From the NCBI GenBank assembly GCA_943370215.1, contig CALRQC020000008.1, positions 62,001 to 126,000 of the forward strand: a DNA stretch of 64,000 nt, written 5' to 3'. Shown in pieces: positions 51,144 to 60,736 of the stretch. Within the stretch, counting starts at the first letter, position 1; every line of letters begins with the position of its first letter. The notes beneath the pieces are model-generated. The model searched no databases. It worked only from the letters and a program-made list of their open reading frames with translations, and was not told the DNA's origin. Position numbers and translations under genes: made by a program. This DNA is from Niveispirillum sp943370215. Its GTDB lineage: Bacteria > Pseudomonadota > Alphaproteobacteria > Azospirillales > Azospirillaceae.

Positions 51144-51992
51144 GTGTCGGAGATCATTGATCTTTCCGACGCCGAGTTTGATCAGATCGAGGACGCGTTA
51201 TTGTCCAGCCCTCGTGGTCGCGCATTCCTTCGGGTGCGTGACCGCCGGCATCGCGCTGTATCGCTTGATGATCTTCGTCTTATTGTGCGGGAACGGCGCG
51301 ACCATCCGGAAGTTGATCAGCGCTCGCACATTAAAATCCTCCGGCGTGAGCTGCAGGAGCTTTCTTCCCATATCGCGGAAACGCGGCGAGAAATCGCTGC
51401 CTTGAAGCCCGATGACCCGTCAGCGAACCGCATCATGCGGGCGACGGAAGAACTTGATGCCATCCTGCAATCAACCGAGCACGCGACGACCGAAATTCTG
51501 AACGGTTCAGAGCGTATCCAGTCGGTCGCTGACCGGCTGCGCAAGGATCATCCTGACCTCGCCCAGATACTGGATGCTGAGGTGACGGAGATCATGACCG
51601 CCTGCTCATTCCAGGACATTACCGGCCAACGAATGACCAAGGTGGTCAATACCTTGCGTTATATCGAACGTCGCGTCCATGCGATGATCCAGATCTGGGG
51701 CCTGGAGGGGGTGGAGGAAGGCGAATTGTCTGCCGTGTTGACGGAGGACAAGGATACAAGGCCGGATGCCGATCTGATGCACGGGCCGCCCCTGCGTGGT
51801 GCCATCAACCAGGATGCCGTCGATATGCTGTTGGCAGGCGCTGCTTCTGCCTTGAAGCATGTTGATGACCCCCTGGCCGTCAAGAAGCCGGCTGTGGCTG
51901 TACCACCGCCAATCGTGACACCAGCGGCAGAAGCACCATCGGTAGACACCTCCCAAATGTCCCAATCGGCTGTTGACGACCTGTTCCCCTGA
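51144..51992 (+). CDS. cheZ: CheY phosphatase CheZ
   Basis: A 282-residue coiled-coil protein. The CheZ active-site motif CSFQDITGQRMTKVVNTL lies at about 154-171, with the Asp and Gln needed for CheY-P dephosphorylation. A Pro/Ala-rich linker leads to the C-terminal peptide MSQSAVDDLFP, the CheY-tethering tail. It directly follows cheY. The GTG start has a weak ribosome binding site. A terminator follows. Confidence 0.9.
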   Translation: MSEIIDLSDAEFDQIEDALLSSPRGRAFLRVRDRRHRAVSLDDLRLIVRERRDHPEVDQRSHIKILRRELQELSSHIAETRREIAALKPDDPSANRIMRATEELDAILQSTEHATTEILNGSERIQSVADRLRKDHPDLAQILDAEVTEIMTACSFQDITGQRMTKVVNTLRYIERRVHAMIQIWGLEGVEEGELSAVLTEDKDTRPDADLMHGPPLRGAINQDAVDMLLAGAASALKHVDDPLAVKKPAVAVPPPIVTPAAEAPSVDTSQMSQSAVDDLFP

Positions 51993-52035
51993 CATCCCCC
52001 CTCGATTGATCGGCACAGACTGATGCTATCGATGT

Positions 52036-52068
52036 AAAAAAGGCCCGGGTATTTCACCCGGGCCTTTT
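52036..52068. terminator. Bidirectional terminator between cheZ and potI
   Basis: AAAAGGCCCGGGT at 52038-52050 pairs with ACCCGGGCCTTTT at 52056-52068, flanked by A and T tracts, so it can stop both convergent transcripts. Confidence 0.88.
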
Positions 52069-52092
52069 GTCTGCAATCTTCCGATAAAATCG

Positions 52093-52926
52093 TCAGCTAC
52101 CCTGTTGGGCCATCTGTTCGTCGCGGCGGCGTTGTTTCTCCTGTCGGGCATTATAAATGCCGGCGGCGATGATGCCCAAAGCCACGATTGCCACCACGAT
52201 GGTGGCCAGCGCATTGACCTTGGGGCTGAGGCCCAGGCGCACGCTGGAAAACACAATCTGTGGCAGGGTGGTGGAACCGGGGCCGGAGACGAAACTGGTA
52301 ATGACCAGATCATCCAGCGACAAGGTGAAAGCGAGCAACCAACCGGACACGATGGCGGGTGCAATCAGCGGCAGGGTGATGACGAAGAACACCTTGGCCG
52401 GCCGCGCGCCCAGATCCATGGCTGCCTCTTCCAGGCTGGCGTCCATCGATACCAGCCGGGACTGCACAACCACCGTAACAAATGACATGGTGAAGGTGAT
52501 ATGGGCCAGGATGATGGTCAGCATCCCGCGGCCTTCCGGCCAGCCGAACATCTGTTCCATGCTGACGAACAGCAGCAGCATGGCCAACCCCATGATCACT
52601 TCCGGCATCACCAGCGGTGCCGAGACCATGCCAGAGAATAGCGCACGGCCTTTGAACATGCCGAATCGCGCCAGCATCATCCCGGCCATGGTGCCCAGCA
52701 CGACAGCAAAGCTGGCGGAAATGAAGGCCACCCGGACAGAGAGCCAGGCCGCCGAGAGCAACTGATCATCCCGCAGCAATTCCCCATACCAGCGGAAGGA
52801 GAATTCGCTCCACACCGAAACAGACCGATTGTCATTGAAGGACAGCACGATCAGCAGGGCGATGGGGATATAGAGGAACAGCAGGCCGGTCAGCAGGCCC
52901 GCCCGCAGAAACCAGGATTTCGGCAT
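52093..52926 (-). CDS. potI: Putrescine ABC transporter permease PotI
   Basis: A 277-residue inner-membrane permease with about six helices (first LLTGLLFLYIPIALLIVLSF). The permease EAA loop is EEAAMDLGARPAKVFFVITLPLIAPAI in parts. It pairs with PotH to form the channel for putrescine uptake. Its start overlaps the potH stop by one base (TAATG). Last gene of potG-potH-potI. Confidence 0.9.
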   Translation of the reverse strand: MPKSWFLRAGLLTGLLFLYIPIALLIVLSFNDNRSVSVWSEFSFRWYGELLRDDQLLSAAWLSVRVAFISASFAVVLGTMAGMMLARFGMFKGRALFSGMVSAPLVMPEVIMGLAMLLLFVSMEQMFGWPEGRGMLTIILAHITFTMSFVTVVVQSRLVSMDASLEEAAMDLGARPAKVFFVITLPLIAPAIVSGWLLAFTLSLDDLVITSFVSGPGSTTLPQIVFSSVRLGLSPKVNALATIVVAIVALGIIAAGIYNARQEKQRRRDEQMAQQGS

Positions 52927-53870
52927 TACGGATGCCCCCCCTGTTTACCCTGCACATTCTGGAACAGCATGATCGGGACCACCAGGAACAGCAGCAAGGC
53001 CACCGCCACGGCGGATGCCAGCGGCCAGTCGCGGTTATTGAAGAATTCCGTCCACAAGGTGCGCCCAATCATCAGCGTATCCGGCCCGCCCAACAGCTCC
53101 GGAATGACAAATTCGCCCATGGCCGGGATGAAAACCAGCAAGGCACCGGCAATCATGCCGGGCACCGACAAAGGCAGCGTGATGGTCAGGAACGCCTTCC
53201 AGGGCGGGCAGCCCAGATCGGCCGCTGCCTCCAGCAAGGTATTGTCCAGCCGCTCCAGCGTGGAATAGAGCGGCAGGATCATGAAGGGCAGATAGGAATA
53301 GGTGATGCCGATATAGGTTGCCATGGGCGTGTAGAGAATGTGCAAAGGCTGGTCGATGATGCCCAGCCACATCAGCACATTATTCAGCACACCATTGTCA
53401 GAGAGGATGCCGATCCAGGCATAGACGCGGATCAGAAAACTGGTCCAGAAGGGCAGAATGATCAGCATCAACAGCGGCGCACGCCATTTCGGATCGGCCT
53501 TGGCGATGGCATAGGCCACCGGATAGCCCAGCACCAGACAACACAGGGTGGAGATGAAGGCGATCTTCAGGCTGTTGAGATAAGCAAGGATGTAGAGATC
53601 ATCCGCGACCATGCTGTGGAAATTATAGAAGGTCACGGTGATCTGGTACTTCAGCTCCTCCGTCATCTCCACCAAGGCGGTGAAGGGCGGGATCGCCATC
53701 TGGCTTTCCGCCAGGGCGATCTTCAGCACAATCAGAAACGGAATCAGGAAGAACAGCAGCAGCCAGGCATAAGGGACCGCCATCACCAGCGCCCGGCCGG
53801 ACAGGCCAAGGCGCTGCAATAGGCCCAGAAAGCCGGTATGGCGCATTTCGCTCTGGGATATCTCCGCCAT
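52926..53870 (-). CDS. potH: Putrescine ABC transporter permease PotH
   Basis: A 314-residue permease. The first helix is VMAVPYAWLLLFFLIPFLIV, and FWTSFLIRVYAWIGILSDNG is a typical PotH/PotB segment. The EAA loop is LLEAAADLGCPPWKAFLTIT, followed by LPLSVPGMIAGALLVFIPAM. It sits between the ATPase gene potG (15-base gap) and potI. Confidence 0.92.
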   Translation of the reverse strand: MAEISQSEMRHTGFLGLLQRLGLSGRALVMAVPYAWLLLFFLIPFLIVLKIALAESQMAIPPFTALVEMTEELKYQITVTFYNFHSMVADDLYILAYLNSLKIAFISTLCCLVLGYPVAYAIAKADPKWRAPLLMLIILPFWTSFLIRVYAWIGILSDNGVLNNVLMWLGIIDQPLHILYTPMATYIGITYSYLPFMILPLYSTLERLDNTLLEAAADLGCPPWKAFLTITLPLSVPGMIAGALLVFIPAMGEFVIPELLGGPDTLMIGRTLWTEFFNNRDWPLASAVAVALLLFLVVPIMLFQNVQGKQGGHP

Positions 53871-53885
53871 GCGTGGGCCCTCCGC

Positions 53886-55040
53886 TCAGCTCGTCAGCAC
53901 GCTGCCGGCGAAGGGACGCCAGCTAAGATAGACCCGGTCTTCCCAGGTGATCGGCATTTCCGTGCGGCGGGTCACCATAGGGGCCGTCACCCGCACGCGC
54001 TTGCCGGTATCCAGTTCGATTTCATAGATGGAAACATCGCCCAGATAGGCGATCTCCTTCACCGTCCCCATCGCCTGATTGCGCCCGCCCTCGGTGGCCG
54101 GCGGTTCCTTGGTGATGGCGATCTTTTCCGGCCGCACCGCGACCCAGCATTCCGTCCCCGGCGCCACATGGCCCGGATGGCTGACATAGAGATCGCAATT
54201 GGCCTCATCAGAGCGGATCAACGAATGGTCTGGCTCCGACTCCATGATGCGGCCATGGAACATATTGACCGAACCGATGAACTCCGCCGTGAAACGGCTG
54301 TTGGGATATTCATAGATTTCCGTCGGCGTGCCGATCTGGGCGATATAACCACGGTTCATCACGGCAATGCGGGATGACATGGTCATGGCCTCCTCCTGAT
54401 CGTGGGTGACCACGATGAAGGTAATGCCGACCTTTTCCTGAATATTCACCAGTTCGAACTGCGTCTGTTCCCGCAATTTCTTGTCCAAGGCGCCCAAGGG
54501 CTCGTCCAGCAGCAGCAGCTTGGGCCGCTTCACCAGCGCGCGCGCCAGGGCCACGCGCTGGCGCTGACCGCCGGAAAGCTGGTGGGGCTTGCGCTTGCCG
54601 AACTGGGAAAGCTGAACCAGGTTCAGCGCCTCGGCCACCCGTTCCTTGATCTCCGCCTTGCCCACCTTGTCCTGGTGCAGGCCAAAGGCGATGTTGCTTT
54701 CCACCGTCATATGGGGAAACAGCGCATAGGACTGGAACATCATGTTCACCGGCCGCTCATAGGGCGGCACGCTGGACATATCGACCCCGTCGATGAAGAT
54801 CTTGCCCTCGGTCGGGCGTTCGAAGCCAGCCAGCATACGAAGCAGTGTCGTCTTGCCTGAACCCGATCCCCCCAGCAGGGAGAAAAATTCCCCCCGATAA
54901 ATGGAGAGGGACACGTCGTCCACGGCAGTGAAGTCACCAAATTTCTTGGTGACCTTCTCAATGCGGACATAGGGCTTCTGGTCCGGGTCCCGCCAAGGTT
55001 CCAACCTGGTCTGGGTCCGCGAAGGCTGCGCAGTGGCCAT
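53886..55040 (-). CDS. potG: Putrescine ABC transporter ATP-binding protein PotG
   Basis: A 384-residue ABC ATPase. Walker A is LLGGSGSGKTTLLRMLAG, the signature is PHQLSGGQRQRVALARALVK, Walker B is LLLLDEPLGALDKKLR and the switch His is in FIVVTHDQEEA. A C-terminal TOBE domain (ECWVAVRPEKIAI) completes it. I chose ATG 55040; the in-frame extension to 55100 is unlikely. The normally adjacent binding-protein gene potF lies 1 kb upstream, beyond an oppositely oriented methyltransferase gene. Confidence 0.93.
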   Translation of the reverse strand: MATAQPSRTQTRLEPWRDPDQKPYVRIEKVTKKFGDFTAVDDVSLSIYRGEFFSLLGGSGSGKTTLLRMLAGFERPTEGKIFIDGVDMSSVPPYERPVNMMFQSYALFPHMTVESNIAFGLHQDKVGKAEIKERVAEALNLVQLSQFGKRKPHQLSGGQRQRVALARALVKRPKLLLLDEPLGALDKKLREQTQFELVNIQEKVGITFIVVTHDQEEAMTMSSRIAVMNRGYIAQIGTPTEIYEYPNSRFTAEFIGSVNMFHGRIMESEPDHSLIRSDEANCDLYVSHPGHVAPGTECWVAVRPEKIAITKEPPATEGGRNQAMGTVKEIAYLGDVSIYEIELDTGKRVRVTAPMVTRRTEMPITWEDRVYLSWRPFAGSVLTS

Positions 55041-55281
55041 GTCCGTATCTATTCCTGTCCGGTTGGCAATATCGGTTAGGGCGCGTGGTAGCTCACGCAA
55101 CGCACAATTCTACACAGGAGAGACTGATCAGCGATAGAGGGAGCATGTCAGTCAGGCTGGAATTTAACGCTTTTGAGCGACCACCTTGCGTGCGCAATGA
55201 ATGCGAAAGGAAAGGAGATTGGGTAAGATATGTTTAGGCCCCTGGCCAGCGGAGCCCCCCTGTAAAAGGATCAACCATTCC

Positions 55282-55974
55282 ATGTCCGTTACCCACGATA
55301 ATCCCGCAATCATCACGGCGGATGGTGTCACCCTGGTCGATGCCGTAAAAAGCTGTTTTTCGGCGGCCTTGGAGCGAAAAGGAAAATTGTCCGACTTTGT
55401 TCTCTCGATAGAGGGAATGTCAGGGATAAAATACCGTTATTTTATCAACAACCTGCTCGAAACAATTAACAATCCTCGCTATCTGGAGGTCGGCTCCTGG
55501 GCAGGATCGACCCTTTGTTCTGCAATTTATGGGAATAAATTAAAAGCCACAGCCATTGATAACTGGTCTCAATTTGGGGGGCCGGTGAATCTCTTTTTTG
55601 CACACCTTGCAAATTGCTGTTCTGGTGAGACAAAAATTAGTGTTCTATCGGAAGACTTTCGAAAGGTTAACTTCAAGGTCATCGGAAAATTCAATGTCTA
55701 TCTTTTTGATGGACCGCACGAATATCAAGATCAATATGATGGCCTTTACATGGCCCTTGATGCCCTGACGGATGAATTTGTATTTATTGTTGATGATTGG
55801 AATTGGGAACCCGTTCGTACAGGAACCTATGCCGCCATCCAGGCCTGCGGTTTGGAAATAAAAACCAAAATCGAGATCCGAACAACGGATGATGAGAGTC
55901 ACCCCACGGTTTGCGGAAAATCGTCGGATTGGCACAACGGATATTTCATTTCCGTTCTGCGCAAAAATTCCTGA
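55282..55974 (+). CDS. Class I SAM-dependent methyltransferase-like protein, AT-rich
   Basis: A 230-residue protein with the SAM-binding pattern PRYLEVGSWAGSTLCSAIYG and later VYLFDGPHEYQDQYDGLYMA and FVFIVDDWNWEPVRTGTYAA. This resembles Methyltransf_24-type enzymes, often found with glycan or surface-polymer genes. The substrate is unknown. ATG 55282 starts after AAGGA. The gene is clearly more AT-rich than its surroundings and lies in reverse orientation between potF and potG, so it was probably inserted by transfer. Confidence 0.72.
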   Translation: MSVTHDNPAIITADGVTLVDAVKSCFSAALERKGKLSDFVLSIEGMSGIKYRYFINNLLETINNPRYLEVGSWAGSTLCSAIYGNKLKATAIDNWSQFGGPVNLFFAHLANCCSGETKISVLSEDFRKVNFKVIGKFNVYLFDGPHEYQDQYDGLYMALDALTDEFVFIVDDWNWEPVRTGTYAAIQACGLEIKTKIEIRTTDDESHPTVCGKSSDWHNGYFISVLRKNS

Positions 55975-55989
55975 GAAATTTTAATGCTG

Positions 55990-56030
55990 TAAGTCAAGCG
56001 CCGGCAGATAACTTGCCGGCGCTTGACTTA
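55990..56030. terminator. Perfect 17-base hairpin between methyltransferase and potF
   Basis: 55990-56006 and 56014-56030 are exact reverse complements (TAAGTCAAGCGCCGGCA type) with a 7-base loop, located between two convergent genes. There is no T tract on either side; it may still terminate both. Confidence 0.6.
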
Positions 56031-56056
56031 CCCCAGTTCAAACCTGGTCGATCACC

Positions 56057-57151
56057 TTAACGGCCGGTCTTGATCTTGGTCCAGGCGCGGGTGCGTTCAC
56101 GCTCCGCCTTCTGGGCCAACTGCTTCACGGTGAAGAACTTCGCCATCACATCCGGCGGCGGGAAAATCACCGGGTTATCCGTGATTTCCTTGTTCATCAG
56201 CGGCCAGGAGGTCGGCACGGCATTGGCATAGGCGACATAGTCGCTGATACCAGCCATCACCTTGGGCTCCAGCACGAAGTTGATGAAGGCAGAGGCGGTC
56301 TCCATATTGGCGCCGGCCGGGATGGCCGCCATATCGAACCAGACCTGGGCCCCTTCCTTGGGGATGGCATAGTTGATCGTGTGCTTGGCCTTGGCCTTTT
56401 CCGCGCGGGCCTTGGCCTGGAACACGTCACCGGAATAGCCGACCGCCACACAGGCATCACCGGAAGCCAGCGGATCGATCACCGAGGGAACGAAGGTTTT
56501 GATATAGGGGCGAATGGCCAGCATGGCCTCCTCCGCCTTTTTCAAATCTTCAGACTTGTCGGAATTGGGATCCAACCCCTGAGATTTCAGCACCGTGGGC
56601 AGAATGTCCGTCTGGCTGTCCAGGAAAACGATACCGCAAGCGGCCAGCTTTTTGGCATTTTCCGGCTTAAAGACAACATCCCAGCTATCGACCGGGGTAT
56701 TGGGCAGTATTTGCTTCAGCTTTTCGACATTGTAACCGATGCCGATAGTGCCCCATTCATAAATGATCCCGTATTCATTACCCGGATCGGTGGTTTCCAC
56801 CAGTTTCATCAGGGCCGGATCCAGATTTTTCAAATTGGGGATCTTGGACTTGTCCAGCTTCTGCACAGCCTTGGCCTGGATCAGCTTGCGCAGGGTCGGT
56901 TCCGCCGACGGGACGATGACGTCATAGCCGGAATTGCCGACGAGCAGCTTCGATTCCAGGGTTTCCAGATCGGTGAAGACATCGTACTGGGTCTTGATCC
57001 CGGTCGCCTTGGTGAAGTCGTCCAGGGTGGTTTCGCCGATATAGTCGGCCCAGTTATAAATATTGACCTTCTTTTCCTGAGCCATGGCGGTATGGCCCAG
57101 GGCGATGGCGGCCACCATGCCGATGACGCCCAGCACCTGCTTCATTTTCAT
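56057..57151 (-). CDS. potF: Putrescine-binding periplasmic protein PotF/PotD
   Basis: A 364-residue solute-binding protein with a signal peptide (MKMKQVLGVIGMVAAIALGH). The mature start VNIYNWADYIGETTLDDFTK is the hallmark of the PotD/PotF family. Later segments include YDVIVPSAEPTLRKLI, YEWGTIGIGYNVEKL, CVAVGYSGDVFQAKARAEKA and IPAGANMETASAFINF. It would capture putrescine for PotGHI. I chose ATG 57151 with GGGGG upstream. Confidence 0.92.
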   Translation of the reverse strand: MKMKQVLGVIGMVAAIALGHTAMAQEKKVNIYNWADYIGETTLDDFTKATGIKTQYDVFTDLETLESKLLVGNSGYDVIVPSAEPTLRKLIQAKAVQKLDKSKIPNLKNLDPALMKLVETTDPGNEYGIIYEWGTIGIGYNVEKLKQILPNTPVDSWDVVFKPENAKKLAACGIVFLDSQTDILPTVLKSQGLDPNSDKSEDLKKAEEAMLAIRPYIKTFVPSVIDPLASGDACVAVGYSGDVFQAKARAEKAKAKHTINYAIPKEGAQVWFDMAAIPAGANMETASAFINFVLEPKVMAGISDYVAYANAVPTSWPLMNKEITDNPVIFPPPDVMAKFFTVKQLAQKAERERTRAWTKIKTGR

Positions 57152-57356
57152 CAAGGACCCCCAATGAAGTGAGGCGGCGCCGTGGCGCGGCCGCCGCCCG
57201 GTTCCTGGGGCCGGAAAGGCCCCGAGAGGGTGGAATTGCACATGGCTGCCCCGCCCTTGTCAACGGCGATGCAATCGGCAACTAACCTTATCCAATAAGG
57301 GTCGACCCTTATTCCCATCGCAACGCACCATTGGCTTATGGCATAACCCAGGCAAT

Positions 57357-58235
57357 GTGCCGATGATGGGGCGAACATCCCGATTGACGCGGAGCAACAA
57401 GGCCTTGCAGCCCGAGACAGGAACACAGTTCGGCTTCCATGCCCCCAACAGTCTTGTGCGGGCCCTGATCGGATTCTGTCAGTCCCGGCCGGTCAATCCG
57501 GTGGGACGGCGGGCTGCCTTGTGGATACGCCGGCTGGCCATACTGATCCATGGCCCGGTGTTTGACGTAGCGGTGCGCGGCATCAATCTACGGCTTTATC
57601 CGGGTGACAATGTCGGCGAACGCAAATTCCTGTTCATGCCACAATTTTTTGACCCGGCGGAAATGGCTCTACTGGCCAGCCGCTTGCCGCGCGACGGCAC
57701 CTTTGTCGATATAGGCGCCAATGTCGGGCTTTATACGCTGAATGCTGCCCGCACGCTGGGCCCCGCAGGGCGTATCATTGCCTTTGAACCGGGACATGAA
57801 GCATCGCGCCGGCTGCGCATGAACTTGTCGCTCAACCGGACCGATGCCACCATCACCCATGTTGATTGCGCTGTTGGCGCCACAGAAGGGGTGATGGGGT
57901 TGCATCTGGATGCCAGCAATCTCGGCGGTTCCAGCCTGGTGCATGAACATGGCGGTGACGCTACCCCGGTACAGGTAAGGCCGCTGTTGGCGGTGCTGAA
58001 CGAATTAGGCATCCACAGCATCGATCTGCTGAAGATCGATATTGAGGGGGCGGAAGATCAAGCCCTCCTGCCCTTCTTTGAGGCTGCGCCAGAAAGCCTG
58101 CATCCCAAGCTGATGATTGTTGAGCGTTCAGAGAAATCCTGGAAGCAGGATTTGCTGGGACAACTGGAACAGAATGGTTATCGGCGTTTCGGCGACAGCA
58201 AGATGAACTGGTTGCTGGAGAAAGCCGGGAACTGA
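57357..58235 (+). CDS. FkbM family methyltransferase
   Basis: A 292-residue SAM-dependent methyltransferase of the FkbM family. The SAM site is GTFVDIGANVGLYTLNAART at about 117-136; IIAFEPGHEASRRLRMNLSL and IDLLKIDIEGAEDQALLPFF follow, which are the standard FkbM motifs. These enzymes O-methylate sugars or polyketides; the target is unknown. GTG 57357 and ATG 57363 are both possible starts. It is divergent from potF. Confidence 0.85.
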   Translation: MPMMGRTSRLTRSNKALQPETGTQFGFHAPNSLVRALIGFCQSRPVNPVGRRAALWIRRLAILIHGPVFDVAVRGINLRLYPGDNVGERKFLFMPQFFDPAEMALLASRLPRDGTFVDIGANVGLYTLNAARTLGPAGRIIAFEPGHEASRRLRMNLSLNRTDATITHVDCAVGATEGVMGLHLDASNLGGSSLVHEHGGDATPVQVRPLLAVLNELGIHSIDLLKIDIEGAEDQALLPFFEAAPESLHPKLMIVERSEKSWKQDLLGQLEQNGYRRFGDSKMNWLLEKAGN

Positions 58236-58339
58236 GCCGGGCCCCGTTCAGCCCCATGTCAGCCATGTGTGCCCTGGACTGGTGTGTGGCGCCTGAATGG
58301 CGCAGGCTGCGGCGCTACCCATAACAGTCCATCTTGAAA

Positions 58340-59287
58340 ATGCCTGTCTCCCTTCTGCCACCGGCTGGCAGCACTGGCCGCGCCATCATGGCGATGATTG
58401 GCGCGGTGGCCCTGTTCTCCACCATGAATGCCATGATCAAATCGCTGGCCGGACATTATCCGCTGGGAGAGATCGTCTTTTTCAGGGCGATTTTCGCCAT
58501 GATAATTTTACTGCCAGTGATCTGGCGGGCAGGTGGTCTGCCCACCCTGCGTACAGAGCGGCCCTGGGGGCATGTCGTGCGCAGTACCATCGGCGTTATC
58601 TCCATGACCTGCGGTTTCACCGCCATTAGCCTGTTGCCGCTGGCCAATGCTGCTGCCTTTGCCTTCACTGCCCCACTTTGGACCACCACGCTGGGCGTCT
58701 TGATCCTGGGGGAAAAGGTGCGTTGGCGGCGGGCTTTGGCATTGCTCACCGGCTTCACCGGCGTGTTGATCATGGTGCGGCCTGACGGCGAGCTTCTGCG
58801 CCAGATCGCAGCCGGTGGCGATGCAGCTTTGGGCTGCGCCTTTGCCCTGGCCAGTGCCGCACTGGCCGCCTGCGCCATGATTTCAGTGCGTCGTTTATCA
58901 GCCACGGAACGCAGTTCCACCATCGTCTTCTATTTTATGCTGACAGGCTGTTTTTATGGCCCGCTGCTGGCCGGGGGCGATTTCCGCCTGCCGACCGGGC
59001 ATGACGCGCTGATGCTGGCAGCCATCGGGTTGGTGGGTGGGGTCGCCCAGCTTCTGCTGACGACCGCTTATCGCGGCGCACCGGTGGCGGTCATCGCGCC
59101 GTTCGATTATACCGCCATGCTCTGGGCAACCGGGTACGGCTTCCTGATCTGGGGCGAGGTGCCGGATTCCCGGGTCGTGCTGGGTGCCTTGATTGTGGTG
59201 ACCAGTGGTATCTACATCACTGTTCGGGAAGCGCGCCTGTTGCAGACAGCATCGCCCGCCCCACAGTTGCTGACGAAGATGGGTTGA
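58340..59287 (+). CDS. EamA/DMT-family membrane transporter
   Basis: A 315-residue protein with about ten hydrophobic helices in two EamA repeats. The first repeat is GAVALFSTMNAMIKSLAGHY to FTGVLIMVRP, the second ALGCAFALASAALAACAMIS to VVTSGIYITVREAR. Motifs such as PLGEIVFFRAIFAM and APFDYTAMLWATGYGFLIWG are common in this family of metabolite exporters. The substrate is unknown. ATG 58340 is chosen; a TTG at 58334 is possible. The next gene starts 1 base after its stop. Confidence 0.85.
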   Translation: MPVSLLPPAGSTGRAIMAMIGAVALFSTMNAMIKSLAGHYPLGEIVFFRAIFAMIILLPVIWRAGGLPTLRTERPWGHVVRSTIGVISMTCGFTAISLLPLANAAAFAFTAPLWTTTLGVLILGEKVRWRRALALLTGFTGVLIMVRPDGELLRQIAAGGDAALGCAFALASAALAACAMISVRRLSATERSSTIVFYFMLTGCFYGPLLAGGDFRLPTGHDALMLAAIGLVGGVAQLLLTTAYRGAPVAVIAPFDYTAMLWATGYGFLIWGEVPDSRVVLGALIVVTSGIYITVREARLLQTASPAPQLLTKMG

Positions 59288-59288
59288 A

Positions 59289-60161
59289 ATGAATTATCGC
59301 CACGCTTTCCATGCCGGCAACCAAGCCGATGTGATGAAACATGCGGTGCTGGCCTATCTACTGGATCGCCTGTGCGGCAAGGCGGCCCCCTTCTTTGTAC
59401 TGGATACCCACGCCGGCATCGGCCTTTATGATCTGGAGGGTCAAGCTGCCCAGCGTACCGGCGAGGCGGTGCGGGGTATCCGTCGTGTGCTGACAGGCGC
59501 CCCTGCCCTTCCCGATTCCGCCACTCCCTATCTGGCGCAGCTCGCCCGTCTTAACGGCGGGGAGTTGCCGGCCGACGGCATGATCCGCCATTATCCCGGC
59601 TCCCCAATTCTGGCACGTGGCCTGATGCGGGTGGGCGACCGGCTTGTACTGGCGGAACTTCACACAGAAGATGTGGAAACGCTGCGCGGTCATTTCCGCG
59701 TCGACCATCAGGTCGCCGTCCATCACATGGATGGCTGGCTGGCACTGAAGGCGCATCTGCCACCAAAAGAACGACGTGGGCTGGTGGTGATCGACCCACC
59801 ATTCGAAGCCTCCGACGAATATGAGCGCATGGTAGCCGCACTGGCACTGGCCCATCGTCGCTGGGCAACCGGCATCTATCTGCTTTGGTATCCGATCAAG
59901 GACCGCGCCACCATGTGGCATTTCCATCAAATGCTGGAGGATACCGGCATCCCGAAAATATTGGCCGCAACCCTAAGCTGGGCCGATGATGACCGGAGTG
60001 ACCGCCTGAACGGCTCCGGCCTCATCATCGTCAACCCACCCTGGCAGACCGACGAGGCCTTGCACGACCTGCTGCCCGCTTTGCATCGCGAAATGGGGGC
60101 GGTACAGGGAGGTACCACCTGCCATTGGATTCGGGGAGAAAACGGAGAAGTTGTTCCCTAA
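59289..60161 (+). CDS. rlmJ: 23S rRNA (adenine(2030)-N6)-methyltransferase RlmJ
   Basis: A 290-residue enzyme with the unmistakable start MNYRHAFHAGNQADVMKHAV. The SAM segment is FFVLDTHAGIGLYDLEG and the catalytic motif is VVIDPPFEASDEYERM (DPPF type). SGLIIVNPPWQ near the end is also conserved. It methylates A2030 of 23S rRNA. It follows the EamA gene after one base and so probably shares its transcript. Confidence 0.95.
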   Translation: MNYRHAFHAGNQADVMKHAVLAYLLDRLCGKAAPFFVLDTHAGIGLYDLEGQAAQRTGEAVRGIRRVLTGAPALPDSATPYLAQLARLNGGELPADGMIRHYPGSPILARGLMRVGDRLVLAELHTEDVETLRGHFRVDHQVAVHHMDGWLALKAHLPPKERRGLVVIDPPFEASDEYERMVAALALAHRRWATGIYLLWYPIKDRATMWHFHQMLEDTGIPKILAATLSWADDDRSDRLNGSGLIIVNPPWQTDEALHDLLPALHREMGAVQGGTTCHWIRGENGEVVP

Positions 60162-60170
60162 CCAGGTTGC

Positions 60171-60500
60171 TCAGGCGATTCCGGGGTTGAATGACGGAGG
60201 ATCGCTGGCCGGAAAGGATTGTTCGGCTGCCCGTGTCACCTCATCAGCCTTATCATCCTCGGCTTCGTGGCGTTTGCTCTCGCCCCCGGCTTTCTCCTTC
60301 CATTCCTGAAGCAACCCATAACCGGGGCAATAACCGCTCAACCCCCGTGCTGCCAGTAAACCGCCGGCAACTCCAGCCAGGATATTACCGCGCCGCACTG
60401 CCGTGACGAGCAGGATACCGCCGGCAAGAGTGGTCAATAGACGCTCGGTCGAGCCAACATTTGGCCGGGGCAGATGATCGCGCAGTTGGTGGTGATGCAT
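60171..60500 (-). CDS. Small membrane protein with DUF2892 domain
   Basis: A 109-residue protein. The segment NVGSTERLLTTLAGGILLVT to LLAARGLSGYCPGYGLL is the YgaP-type DUF2892 double membrane helix (about residues 12-65). The charged tail ends with AAEQSFPASDPPSF, a motif often found at the end of small proteobacterial proteins. ATG 60500 has AGGA just upstream; a longer in-frame start at 60659 is unlikely. Function unknown. Confidence 0.75.
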   Translation of the reverse strand: MHHHQLRDHLPRPNVGSTERLLTTLAGGILLVTAVRRGNILAGVAGGLLAARGLSGYCPGYGLLQEWKEKAGGESKRHEAEDDKADEVTRAAEQSFPASDPPSFNPGIA

Positions 60501-60736
60501 CGTTCCTATCCTTGATGATGGGGATGGATTCGAATTCAATCCTTCACCCCCCGATGGAACGACATAGGATCGTAACAGTTCCCGAAAGATGTCACTCACG
60601 ATCGAACCAAACCTTTTGGTCTGCCAAGCGACCTTGCGGCAACGGAGCGCTTCGTTCAAAGTAGCCGCCGCCCACTCCCTGAAAGAGGTGCCTCTCTTTG
60701 GCAGTGGTGTTGCGTTGTTTCCAGCGGGGGATCTTG

